From NCBI GenBank assembly GCA_015478945.1, contig JABUQX010027553.1:1-28760 (forward strand): a stretch of DNA of 28,760 nt, read 5' to 3'. This document shows positions 10,611 to 21,723 of the stretch, piece after piece; within the stretch, counting starts at the first letter, position 1; each line of letters begins with the position of its first letter. Below the pieces are notes generated by a model. The model saw only the letters and a list, made by a program, of their open reading frames with translations. It was not told where the DNA came from and made no database searches. The position numbers and the translations under genes are program-made. Source of the stretch: Trachelipus rathkii. Its lineage: Eukaryota > Arthropoda > Malacostraca > Isopoda > Trachelipodidae.

Positions 10611-13080
10611 CCATATTGAAACTCATATCTCATCTGGGTGTTCCATTTTCCACCAGAGTATATATAACTGATAATATAGTTACGATTATTATGTGAAAGT
10701 CACGGATATTAAGGTATATTGTGAGCGATAGCTATAGGCGTGGTGCATTACTTGAGTATAGAAGCCTGCCAGAGAGTATTTTCAGTAAGAATTAAGGAGA
10801 CGACTAAGAAATCAGAAATGGACGAAAGATAACACAAGTTAATAGAAGTGAAAAAGTTTCATATAAGTTATATATTGAAACTATTATAGACTTTCCGCAC
10901 CCTTCTCGGTACAGAGGATATATTTGAGTAATGATATAGGTATATACAAAAAGTAATAGTATATATATAGATATAAATATATATTATATATATTAATTAT
11001 AGTAACTATGAGATTAAATAATATAATAAATGCACAGTAATGAGCATTCTATTGGTAAGTAAATTATTTAATTATTTGTGGTCATGATGCCAGTGAATGT
11101 TATTAATAAGCAAATTATTTAGAGTATTCATAATCTTGATGATACTAACAATAAAAACTTTTAAATCCTTAATTCTAACATTCAAAATCAATATTTAATT
11201 ATTAGAAAGAAAAAGTTTACAAAGTAATTTATTTAATAAAATTGCGGTTACTTTTTTTATACTTCAAATAGGCGACTCTCTCTTCTAAGTAAATGGAGCT
11301 ATTTAAACTAAAACTTCAGTACTGGAGCTTTGTATCTCACATACCGTGATCAAAAGAGGAATACAGACTCCTAATATTTTCTGGAAATGCTAGAGTATAT
11401 GAATCTTTATTTAGAAATGATAACTACTTCAAAAAACTATGAGATTTAAGAGCAAAATAAAGTAACATCTCGATAAATATCTAGTTTCTAATTTAAATAA
11501 ATTCAACGTGAATAAATTTCACTGGAACATGTGATCACATAATAACAACCCTGATTAAGTTTTAAGGGTAAATATACACACATACAGTTACATACGCACA
11601 CGCAAACATCCATTTTCCTAAACTCAAAACTTTAACTTTGGAAGAATAAACGCCCCCTCAATTTTAGCGATTTATCATGGTGCTACTTATAAAAATTTGG
11701 TTTGCCTATATCCGATAATGATACAAAGAATTAAATATATTGAAAAAAAATTTCAATTAATAAAAAATCAGATTTTACCCTCGAAACATTTATTTTAATT
11801 ATAACCACTGTTTGATATGGTTCGATACTTTTATAGACAACTTTAATTAATTAAGTTTGCTATACTATTTTATTATACTTTATATCTCTTTTTAAATATT
11901 TATATATATTATTTTCCTTAAAATTTTGATCCATTTCGATCTTTTTATATTACTTAATGCAGTCACTTTCGTAATTTAATTGTTCCACAGTTTTTACTTC
12001 TTAAGTATATTCAGCTGAACATAAGACGTTACTATTATTAATTGTACGTTAAATCTATTTGCGATGAATGTTATTAAGGCTAAAGTGGATTTACTTAGGA
12101 TACTATAGCATTAACTTATATTAAATTATGATTTATTATAATGAAAGAAAATATTTTACTCATAATATATATTATATATTAATATAAATTAATTATGATT
12201 TTTCTATTAGATAATATGACTTGAGTAATATATATATTATGTATTATTATTATTAATTATGTATCTATAATTACTAAATTCAAAATCTTCACCATGGTGG
12301 TAATAATTTTTTAATGTTATAATTTCAGTTCTAGTTATAGAGTTATTATAAATCGCTACTTATATCAAATACTGTGTTATTGATTGATAAGTATTTTTTA
12401 AAACATAGCATAACAATACATATAACACGTAGAACCCTACTGACTTGCAAAGGGTAGTAGTATAGTATTAATAGTATATTAGTATAGTATATTATCTATA
12501 ATACTACTATTATACTTGCTGTGAAATTAAAAATATAGTAATATAATTATATTATTATAATGTATAATATTATCACATTATAATTATAAAATATAATTTT
12601 GTAAATATATAATAGATATTAATATATATATATATGTATTCTAATCAATATTTATTATTTCAAGTGCCTATCAATAGTAAAGGAGTCCAACCAAGATCAT
12701 ATCTTTCTAAAAAAACTGTGCACAAAACATTCTTTAACAGGGGTAGAATTAAAGAGACAGCAATATTGCGGTGATATAAAATGCTGGGTAACATTTTTAG
12801 TAGCTCGAAAAAAAAAAATCATTATCTCAACAACCACCACACTACAATTTAAAGCATTACATGAGCGGAAGATGATTGGAGTTATAATATCATAATTTTT
12901 TGAATCCTTAGGGTGAAATAATTATAGTTGAGGAAATGTATATAAGATAAAAAATTAAAAAAAATTTGTATTTATATTAGAAATTTATATAGTATACAAT
13001 AAAATATTAAAAAGGAGAAAGTCTATTTTACTAAAAAAGAGCCTTTAGTCACCGGGTAACCTATGCGTTTATTAAAAATT
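10611..13080. other. Gene-free AT-rich stretch
   Basis: Mostly low-complexity AT-rich DNA with TA runs near 10,960-11,000, 12,160-12,240 and 12,470-12,640. A CA-rich patch (ACACACATACAG and similar) occurs near 11,575-11,610. No reading frame of interest and no RNA gene is visible. Confidence 0.5.
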
Positions 13081-13129
13081 AAAGTAAGTATCTTATATGT
13101 CGATGCAAAAGGTTGATATACCTATAAAG

Positions 13130-13160
13130 TATATATAAGCGCAACCATAATATCAGTTTC
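13130..13160 (+). promoter_or_regulatory. Candidate core promoter: TATA box plus initiator
   Basis: TATATATAAG at 13,130-13,139 is followed by TCAGTT at 13,153-13,158. This matches the arthropod initiator consensus TCAGTY with the start at the A, 13,155. The TATA-to-start spacing of about 25 bases is within or slightly under the usual range. An ATG follows at 13,180. TA-rich DNA gives many chance TATA boxes, so the pairing with an initiator and an adjacent GC-rich island carries the case. Confidence 0.35.
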
Positions 13161-13179
13161 GTGGTCACCTACTAAGCGC

Positions 13180-13368
13180 ATGTCTAGCAAGGAAGTTCGA
13201 AGGCATCTCTGTGTTCCTCCTCCGGGATACTACGGTGCTTTGAGTGAGAGCTTGAGTACCCCCCCTCCGGGAGGAGTGTTTTCGTGCACGCGCAACCCCC
13301 ACGACTCTCTTTTTAGGTTACTTGGTGGTGCTTGTGGATCGCGGGGTTCCTCCGCACCTTCTCCCTGA
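13180..13368 (+). CDS. Hypothetical 62-residue Pro/Gly/Ser-rich protein
   Basis: This frame occupies a sharply GC-rich island (about 13,140-13,460) set in AT-rich DNA, and it begins 25 bases downstream of the candidate initiator. The predicted peptide is rich in Pro, Gly, Ser and Cys. It carries two similar PPPG segments near residues 13-16 and 28-31, encoded by two CCTCCGGGA-like repeats that could also fold against each other. I see no signal peptide, membrane segment or known domain. The island could instead be a structured non-coding RNA gene or a fragment of a repeat. I checked by eye for U1, U2, 7SK, SRP, RNase P and MRP signatures and recognised none. Coding status is uncertain. Confidence 0.2.
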   Translation: MSSKEVRRHLCVPPPGYYGALSESLSTPPPGGVFSCTRNPHDSLFRLLGGACGSRGSSAPSP

Positions 13369-13539
13369 CGGCTGGTATGGAACAAAAGTCCTCTCGGCAT
13401 CCCGCGCAACTAGTGATGCATCCTCTCACGGTAACGATCGGAGCTCGCTCGCGTAATTTCTTAGTGTAATACGCACTTTTTGAGCACAATATGGCAATTA
13501 TATCAAACTTGCATGTAACTAGCTTAATTTACATATATT

Positions 13540-13675
13540 TTAAATATAAATAGTATATATAGATATATATTATAGATATTAATATATTTCATAATATAGT
13601 ATATAATATATATATATAAGTATGTGTTATATATATAAATAGTATATCAGCTCATATATATATAATATATAATAG
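13540..13675. repeat. TA microsatellite block
   Basis: TA and ATATAG units separate the GC-rich island from the following AT-rich DNA. Flanking bases show weak mirrored similarity about 13,615. Confidence 0.85.
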
Positions 13676-13801
13676 AGCTAGTGCACACCAAGTCACATGT
13701 TTTCTCAATTTACAAAAGTAACACATGAAGACTTCATATTCACATATAAAAGCTTTAAAGTCGTATAAGCAATTGGGAAAACTTTACCCACACCATATGG
13801 C

Positions 13802-13980
13802 AATCAGCGTTGAAAATTTGTATATGGAAATATTGAAAAAAAAAAATTTATTATATTTTTTTTTTTTAATTTTTTTTTATATCTCAAAACTTAAGGATAG
13901 TATAAAAACTTGAATGAAATATTTAGAATCAGCGTAAAAATTTTGTATATATAAAAAAATCTTTGGAACAAAAAAAATTT
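13802..13980. repeat. Short direct duplication
   Basis: AATCAGCGT followed by a GAAAATTTGTATAT-like stretch and A-rich DNA at 13,802-13,850 recurs in the same orientation at 13,927-13,980 with small differences. The copies are 125 bases apart, which fits a local tandem duplication. Long A and T homopolymers lie between them. Confidence 0.5.
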
Positions 13981-13984
13981 TTTG

Positions 13985-14122
13985 TTTATCTTCATTTAAA
14001 CTAATAGGAAAATACCCCCGGCGCATAAAACCGCAAAGATTAGTCATAAGACAAAGTCGCGTGATCACTCGGCCTTCCCGGGACGATACTCGGGGTAGGG
14101 GACTTCTGTCCCCCTCCTTCAA
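13985..14122 (-). pseudogene. Possible fragment of non-LTR retrotransposon polymerase C-terminus
   Basis: The minus-strand frame starting at 14,122 first encodes a mixed-composition segment of about 45 residues and then runs into AT-rich filler (the open frame continues to 13,877). Residues near 14-38 read SREGRVITRLCLMTNL and then CGFMRRGYFP. The V-I-T-R-L core followed by T-N-L and a hydrophobic-RR turn resembles the conserved RLR-hxH-xxL block downstream of the reverse transcriptase in many non-LTR elements. The expected histidine and the Cys-rich knuckle after it are not seen. The match is by eye and short. If correct, this is a decayed scrap of about 0.14 kb without the catalytic core. 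It could also be chance. Confidence 0.22.
14098..14113. repeat. GC-rich hairpin
   Basis: GGGGAC, loop TTCT, GTCCCC forms a perfect 6-bp stem inside a small GC-rich island (about 14,015-14,125). No T-run follows that would suggest a polymerase III or intrinsic terminator. Confidence 0.5.
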
Positions 14123-14129
14123 GTCCCAA

Positions 14130-14949
14130 TCGAGACAGATTACTTGAGCCTCCTTTAGAACAATCCATTATGGTTTTCCAAATATGTTATTCACCTTCAA
14201 TCCTTTCCTATTTTTTATTGCCGGAAGTACTTCCCAATGTCAGGATGCTCGGTGATACCAATAATATGTTATGTAATTTCTTGTAGTTAACCGTAACCAC
14301 TTTGTGTTATTTGTCAGAGATATTAATAAATTAGATAAACATTAAATAAAAAAGATTTAAATTTTTTATTTCCAAGTTTCCGATAGCCAAATTTCATACC
14401 AGCTGATTAATTAATTCTATTTTGCTTATTCTATGTACCTAACTCCATTAAGTTTTTGAGATATTGAATGCTGGAGTTTGTACAAGCTAACAATTCTTAT
14501 TGGTGTTGGTGGAATTAGTCAGCCCATATAGGTTAAAGCTTCCATAATGTTGAAGTAATTGTGCATTGTATCTCCTAATCATGCTACTGATCTACAAAAA
14601 AAATTGCATCAATTATTTTTGTGTTATTTTCAAGTCTATCGATTGGCCTTCTCTATAAATTATCGGTTAATTCATCTTGAATTTACGTTAACCACTAAAC
14701 TTATAAAATTTTTACATTGAAACCACCAATAATTCCAAAAAAATAATGATAATTCCTGAAGGAAGCATTACTACTGTTAGATTTTTTTTGAGATGATTTT
14801 TTACTTATCTTTTTACAGAGGTTTTCTTCGCACCACCATATACATATAAATTTTGCCAACCCAGGATCCAACAATGTAATTTCCTTCCCTGTTAAGCTAT
14901 TGCAGTTTTGCAAAGATTATGGTAATTATCGGGGTCTAGGCTACTTCTA
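14130..14949. other. Gene-free stretch
   Basis: Moderately AT-rich unique DNA. GCTAACAATTC at 14,486-14,496 roughly mirrors GAATTAGTCAGC at 14,512-14,523, a possible small palindrome. The minus-strand 70-codon frame at 14,701-14,913 shows a Lys/Ser/Asn-rich run and no recognisable domain. Confidence 0.4.
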
Positions 14950-17150
14950 GAGGCTGGCCACAATATATATATTAATAGTTATATTATATAATTAGAAAGT
15001 ACTTGATTAATTCAAATACTTAATAATATACTATTACTATTATTTATTATTTAATTTATTATATTATATATGTAATTAATGATTAATATATATATAAATT
15101 TTAATATATAAAATATATAAATCAATATATATACCTATCTTATTAATTAAAAAATTATATATTATAATATATTATATACTTAAAAATATATGATCTTGTT
15201 TTACGTTGCTGACATCTAAAGAATTAATCTTATATATACTCATAAAATATATTATATATATATATCATTATATATATATAATATATATATATAAATTAGT
15301 ATATATATATTTATATTAATATAAATTGCTAAATATATTAATTTAATATATTTAATTAGATATATTAATTTATCAGAAAAAACGATAAAATATTAATTAC
15401 GTTAGTTTTACATTTGCTAAGTACCAGTATTAATATTTACATTAACAACGGATGACTAATAACCATATCCACCTTTAAAAAAATATATAAACATATTCTA
15501 TCTCAAAAATAACTCACATGATAACTCCTAATCCGATAAGTTCTTAATAGAGATTTTAAAGTTACTGTTCTATTGTACATGAGACTTTTTATTAATTTAA
15601 AATAGCGAACTATTAATACTCTATTAAAAATACTTTTTCCCTATTTAAAAAAATTGATAAAGAAAATAAATTATTAAAACTCCAATTTATAATTAATTCA
15701 TTATCTATAAGAAAAGGAATGAAAATTTAGTCAGAAATTATACTCTGAAGACTCTAATTAAGTATTTAATAATTTCTTAATTATGTGTATTACCTTTGTA
15801 TTAATTATATCTATTTTATATTTTTATACTAATAAATAATTAAATTTAATATAAATTATAATGATAAATGATTTATATATTATACAATAATAATAAATAA
15901 ATAATTATATTATATTATTTACAATAATTTAATAATTAAATAATTTATAATAGTTATTTATTTATTAATGTTTTTATTTAATATTATTATTTATTTAATT
16001 CCTTATTATTCAATAAGAAGCCTTCAATGAGCCAATTCTTTTTTAATAAACTTGAGCCCTATAAAGTTTGTTGTGTTTAACAAATAACATGTAAAAAAAT
16101 TAAATTCATATCCAAGAGGGAAATTTTTACATATGATGGTATTTAAATTGATATATAAACATAATAAAAATTTTAATATTTCTTAAAGAAAGTTTTATAT
16201 TAAATAAATAAAATCAATTTATCTTATGTTTATATAATAATTAATTTAATTTATATATACTCCTAATATTAATAATGATAAAAATTCTATGTAAAAATTC
16301 AATGTTATATACTTTAACTATATATTATTACTAGTAAAAACTATCTAAATGTAGCAAGATATTATTATTTTATATATAATATAATTATAATTATAATATT
16401 ATATCTAAACTAATAATTATATAGAGTCAATTTTAAAAACTTTAGTGAAAATAGTGTTAAAACTATTAAAGTATTTAAGGACTAAATAAATTTAAAGCTA
16501 TCATGAATAATAATAAAATATATAAACATAAATACATCTATTAATATATAATTATATAGGATACATCCAACTACATAGTTCATATAATTTAATACCACTT
16601 ACATACATTATGTAACCTACCTAATCCATAGTACTTTATTATTCTAATTTATATGCTCTATTATGAATTAATACTTAGTACCATATACACATATTATAAT
16701 ACCGATTTGAGTACTTATAACAATATCGAGTGTCAACTCATGAAAGACTAGTCCATTTTTATAAAAGCAACAACATTTTTGTAAGGTGATTACATCTATA
16801 CTATACATTTACTATTTTTATTTAAAATTTGATAATTGTTAATTATTATTTTATATTCAAAATCTACTAAATTATTATTTAAGGCTGGCTATACTTTAAA
16901 CTATCCTCGTCCTATTAAATATTACTATTATATTATTATTAAATATACAATATATTGTATTTTATATAAATATAAGTATATATGTAAATATATTAATATT
17001 AATATGTTATATGTATTAATATATATATTATATATAATTATTAATATAATATATATTAATATATATAATTGTTAGACTTATTATTATTATATAATATTAT
17101 TAACTATATATATATTATTTATATATGTTAGTATTAGGATTAAACAATAA
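14950..17150. other. Extreme AT desert
   Basis: Long stretches are almost free of G and C, built from TAT, ATA, TAATAA and AATTAA words. The stretch 15,880-15,990 is a self-complementary AT-only region. The 79-codon plus-strand frame at 16,836-17,075 encodes mainly Ile, Tyr, Asn and Lys, as translated TA repeats do. No gene, exon or RNA is supportable. Confidence 0.6.
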
Positions 17151-17154
17151 TTTA

Positions 17155-17460
17155 TATAGAAATTGTGACGTCATATAGAGAACTAGGTGATCAAAACAAT
17201 ATAAAAAGCCGCCAGAATGCAATGTGGCACCCTCTTAGGTTGGCTTAGTATGTGCCAAAATCTACCTCTAAAAAGCTAGAAATGGTCAAGTGATGTACTG
17301 ATTTCCAGATGATCGGGTCGTAGAACATTTGCACCACCGCTCTCGGTTATAAACCAAAAAATAAAATATAAAAATTGAATTTAACTTAAAAAACATAATT
17401 GCTGGAACCATTCAGCCTTATGAAGAATGTATTCAGTATGTATTTTTGTGACCATAGATA
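17155..17460. other. Small mixed-composition island in AT desert
   Basis: This segment has normal complexity, but no frame longer than a few dozen codons and no recognised RNA motif. GGCAC at about 17,226 and GTGCC near 17,255 bracket a weak inverted repeat. Its distinctness from the flanks suggests an inserted or conserved piece of unknown nature. Confidence 0.3.
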
Positions 17461-20160
17461 ATATTAGTTCAATTAATTATTATTTAAAAAAGTAAAATGA
17501 TATTAGTTAGTAGTAACAATAATAATTAATAATATAGATAAATAAATAATAATTAATTAAAAAATTAATATTATAATTATAATAATATATAAAAGGGGAA
17601 AGTTAAATATCTACTCTATATAAAACGTCACATAATAAGCAGTTAAGTAGAAAGAAACTGTATTTTTAAATATGTAATTAATCTTAGCAGAGCAGACCAA
17701 TGCAACGAAAATAATAAACTAACAAACAGACACAACCGCATCTAAATCTCTTGCAATTGGCTACAACAACAAGAATAGACTTTCAATTGAAGTACCTCGT
17801 ATAACTAACGGCAAAAAATTATTTTCCAAAATAAAATTATTTCCATTGAAGTTAAATAACTTAAGTAGTATATATATATATAACTTTATTATATTATTAA
17901 TTTTATCTATTTATAATTATTAAATGTTTATCAATTGTCCTTAAACTTTAAGTAAATATATATAATTAAACTATATATTAGATTTAATATAAATATAATA
18001 TATAATATTATCTATATATTATTTAAATTATATATATAATAACCTTAATAATTATATAAATATTATTACTAGTTTATATTATATATTTAATACATTATTT
18101 ATATAATTATTTTTTACATTATTATATATATTCAAACTAGCATTTAATATAGTAACATCAGATTCTATTTTATAAGATGGATTGATATCATCTCTCTTTT
18201 AGGAGCTGTATTAAATTATCAATGATATATATATATATCTAATACATAAATTTTAAATACAATAATAAGAAAGAAAAGTAATCATTTTGTCACGTACTCT
18301 GCAGCATTGTTCAAATCATAATTATATATAGGTTACTAATGTTAATTATACTAATAAAGGCTTAAAATTTATTAAAAATTTATACACAGACATTTTAAAC
18401 ATATATTTCATGCTTATAATATCTTAGTAAAATACAAACGTTTAACCTTTAAACAAATAATATAAACTAAAATAAAAACTATTTCTACTTTATATCCAAA
18501 CATTTCTCAATAAATCAGGGTCTTTTTTATCCAATTTTTTATTAATAGGTTAAATATTATTTAATACAAAACAACAAAATATAAACTTAAGTCTTTAAAT
18601 TTACTAACATTTATCATTGAATCACACTAAAGTTTTATTAGGTAATTTAAGGATTTATTTATAAAACAAAGCTCGAATGTGCCTCAAAAACATCCTGGGA
18701 TACAGACTCGCCATTATGGCTCCAAACTTTCATATATATATAATAGATAAAAAAATATATATATCCTACTATACACTATAATACGAAACTAAAGGATTAA
18801 TCGTGCTAATTATATATAGATTCCCATATAATAAATATAATAATCACTACATACCCTCAAAGTATATATCAATATTAAGGGTCTACTTATATATAGGTGA
18901 TATAGTTTTTTCTTGCAACCCTAACTAAATATATAATTTTCCTCCTTGGTTGATATTAATATTCTCTTATTAATTCACACTAGGAGGCGATATTTAATGC
19001 TATTGGATAATCCTCTCTGCATTCTTGTATCGTATTAATATTTTCTCTTTAGATTTTAGAATTCCTTGCAACGTGTATACATGCTACCTTAGTATTTTAT
19101 TAAACTTGTATTTTAGAGGTATATTCGAATAAATGAATTCTATTAATATATGTTGCTATGTGAGTAATAATTAATATATATTTTGATAATTAAAAATTGA
19201 TTTTTATAATATAATTCTATATATTATATATATATATTATCAACTATAATATAATTAAATATTATTATATTTTTAACTATATATACATATATACTATATG
19301 AAGTATATTAATTTATTATGATATACAAATACGGTATTTATAATTATTTATAACTTATAAGTATTTTTAATAATTATTTTTTAGGTTTTATATATATCAT
19401 TTGAATAATATTTTTACATTAGTGAGGTAGAATAAGGTTTACTATAAAACTAAATAATTACCTAACTTATAACCATATAACCTTTAAACCTTAACTTCTT
19501 ATAAACCTTAACTATAACCTAAATATCCATATAACGATCAAAAACTTAATAACATTATACATTAGACCTAACCTCATATTACGGAAGTCTCACCACTTTA
19601 TTATATTAGTTACACATTAAATAATATAATTTAATTGATAAATATATAAAATATAAATTATAACTTATATATATATATATATTATTTATATAGATATATT
19701 ATATGATATCCGTCCTAACAATTTCGTTAATAAATTTAATCCCTTTACTTTCAATAAGTTTCATTAGTAAATCGATCAATTTTTTAATGACAAATACTTA
19801 ATATACTATTAATTATCGATCTAATATTAATTATATATATATAATATATATTACTTTTAATAAAGCTAAGTAGGTAATAACTCTAATTTCCCCATATTAA
19901 GCAAATATACCTATTCTTTCCATAGTTATATCATCATGTAATAATATACATTATGTTATATATATTATAATAATACCATATAATATACATCATATAAAAT
20001 TAATATATTTAAGAGCATGAGCTGCAAAAAAAGAAAAAAAAGATAAAGAATATTCCTAATATGTATACGGTATATATATTTTTCCTTAAAATAAAATAAA
20101 ATGGCTTATATCTCAACTGATTTGTTTATATACTAATATAATGATATATATATATGCTTA
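17461..20160. other. AT desert with two small islands
   Basis: TA-rich and AT-rich low-complexity DNA continues. Exceptions are a short island at 18,663-18,735 and an AACC-rich degenerate stretch at 19,455-19,580, both described in the findings. No gene could be supported. Confidence 0.5.
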
Positions 20161-20174
20161 TATCAGCTAAATTT

Positions 20175-20182
20175 CCTACCTG
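20175..20182 (-). promoter_or_regulatory. Candidate 5' splice donor
   Basis: On the minus strand the sequence reads CAG|GTAGG, with the exon ending at 20,180. This agrees with the metazoan donor consensus. It sits at the end of the coding-like stretch, where mixed composition gives way to AT-rich DNA. Confidence 0.4.
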
Positions 20183-20770
20183 GATTGGAATCTGGTCGAC
20201 ATCATCTGCCAATCACTTAACTAGTATGGATGGAGAAAAGATAAGTTTGGGATATTTGCCTCATCACGTCAGTCCACCAAAGGCTACTTAGAAAATTTCT
20301 TAAGAAGCATTCAATAACAAACATCAACATCTTAATTTTATCATCATCTCTAGTATGGGTGTAGGATAAGACTGGGGTTCCTATTGTAAATCTCAAGAGG
20401 GATAGTGGTCATTATTTTTTTCATAAATTATTCGTTCTTGACTGTTACTATCTCCCGAGTCTGGGGAGTAAGTTCTTTTTATTTCATGCACACCTATTTC
20501 ATAGCTACCTGAAGGAGAAGAATTTAATACGATTGTTGGTTTGGATGAAGAATCATTCATAGATACAACTACTACAATAGGTAAACCATTATTCAACCCC
20601 CCACCCCCTGTCCCATCACCTGCTGCATGGAGCAATTTGGGCTCAATCTCAGAACCCACACCTGACCCTACTTCAACTTCTTCCACCGTAGATTCAATGC
20701 GCCCTGACGAAGACATGATGTCTTTGGGGCCCCAAATTATCTCACCCCTCCAGTTTTGATGTGTGTTAAA
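20180..20770 (-). CDS. Candidate 5' coding exon, apparently frameshifted, unknown protein
   Basis: This is the best coding candidate in the window. From the ATG at 20,716 (A at -3, a favourable context) a 107-codon frame runs to 20,393. It is Ser/Gly/Glu/Val-rich: residues 1-30 are acidic, a GGGG run follows near residue 37, then a short VVVV stretch, and a Ser/Asp-rich tail reads SPDSGDSNSQ. The frame is also open for about 20 codons upstream of the ATG. After the stop, a different frame is open for about 60 codons (about 20,400-20,217) and contains THTRDDDKIKMLMFVIEC. A further shift reads LSDWQMMSTRFQ up to CAG|GTAGG at 20,180/20,179, a consensus 5' splice donor. The simplest reading is one exon of about 540-590 bases broken by two frameshifts from sequencing error or decay. 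No domain was recognised. The plus-strand frame at 20,541-20,759 is its antisense shadow. No downstream exon was found in the AT desert. Confidence 0.4.
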
Positions 20771-20889
20771 CTCTTAGCCAAATGGAAAGTAAAATCTAGG
20801 TCTCTAGGCCAGGCTGCACACTTCACTTTCACACAAATACAACTACCAGACTATCAGTCAAAACAAAAACTATAGTGATATCAATTATT

Positions 20890-21684
20890 GAATTTAAATA
20901 TATATTATAAATATAAATTGTAAGTCATAAATTGAAACAAAGATTATTAATTAATTTTTTTTACGTTACAAAACGTTATTTTCTTCATCATTTTGATTTT
21001 TTTTAATTACATAATAAAGACTTTAATTTGAATAAATATGAATGCACAAGACAATGAAACTAGGTCAATTACTTGTCATCTATATTGACTAGCATTTGTA
21101 TTGTAATAATTTACAAAAAAATTTAAGAATCTTTTGAAATAATACTTTTAATAATTCTATATATTGCTTTATATTTCTATATTTTCTATATTATTGAAAT
21201 GTCGAACAATTGTTTTGTGCATTTCTTTTCATAGAAAACGACCCTTTATAGAGAATGATTTTAAGAAAGAAATTCATGGAGAAATAGAAGGGAAAGAAGT
21301 TTAACTGAAAATAAAAATTTTGTCAAAATCTTTGTTAGTAATCTTTCCCAGAGTGAGGAACTCTGATATTTAAGTAGGAGTGTCTTTGAACTAGACTTAA
21401 ATGAATAACGCTATCGAACAGAAATCTGGTCAGAGTCGAATAGTTCAGCAGTTTCAGGAATTCGCTTGTAGATCTTTTGGCCAGATGAAATGAAAGCAAG
21501 ATTTGCCCAATAATGGGTAAAAAATGGAGCATCAGAAGAAGAGCGATTGAAAAAAACTAAAAAGACAATCTACTAGTAAAGAGACATTCACCTAAAATCT
21601 TCTAGAAATAAAAGATATAATTCATAAGTCATATAGATGGAATAAGAAAATCGACGATCAAAGTTATCAAAGTCAAAGAGGCAA

Positions 21685-21689
<5 letters not shown>
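20890..21689. other. Gene-free stretch upstream of the minus-strand exon
   Basis: AT-rich DNA becomes more mixed after about 21,230. The minus-strand 65-codon frame at 21,335-21,532 has no recognised domain. Any promoter of the 20,180-20,770 exon would lie at its left side, but no clear TATA plus initiator pair stands out. Confidence 0.35.

Positions 21690-21720
<31 letters not shown>
21690..21720 (-). repeat. 31-nt poly(T), i.e. poly(A) on the minus strand
   Basis: An uninterrupted run of 31 T bases starts exactly where GC-richer DNA (from 21,721) meets AT-rich DNA. Read on the minus strand it is a poly(A) tail following TGATGGTAAGCTGT. This is the layout expected at the 3' end of a retroposed transcript or LINE/SINE copy. 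Confidence 0.6.

Positions 21721-21723
<3 letters not shown>

Noticed and set aside
13400..13830. Inverted similarity about 13,615
   Set aside because: It is driven mainly by the self-complementary TA block, and the GC-rich left arm does not match the AT-rich right arm farther out.
16836..17075. 79-codon plus-strand frame in a TA-rich region
   Set aside because: The peptide is almost entirely Ile, Tyr, Asn, Lys and Leu, which reflects translation of TA and TAT repeats.
17155..17340. Inverted similarity about 17,243
   Set aside because: A 5-bp stem and loose gapped words only; insufficient for a feature call.
20541..20759. 72-codon plus-strand frame
   Set aside because: It is antisense to the better supported minus-strand exon and shares its composition. 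No independent evidence.
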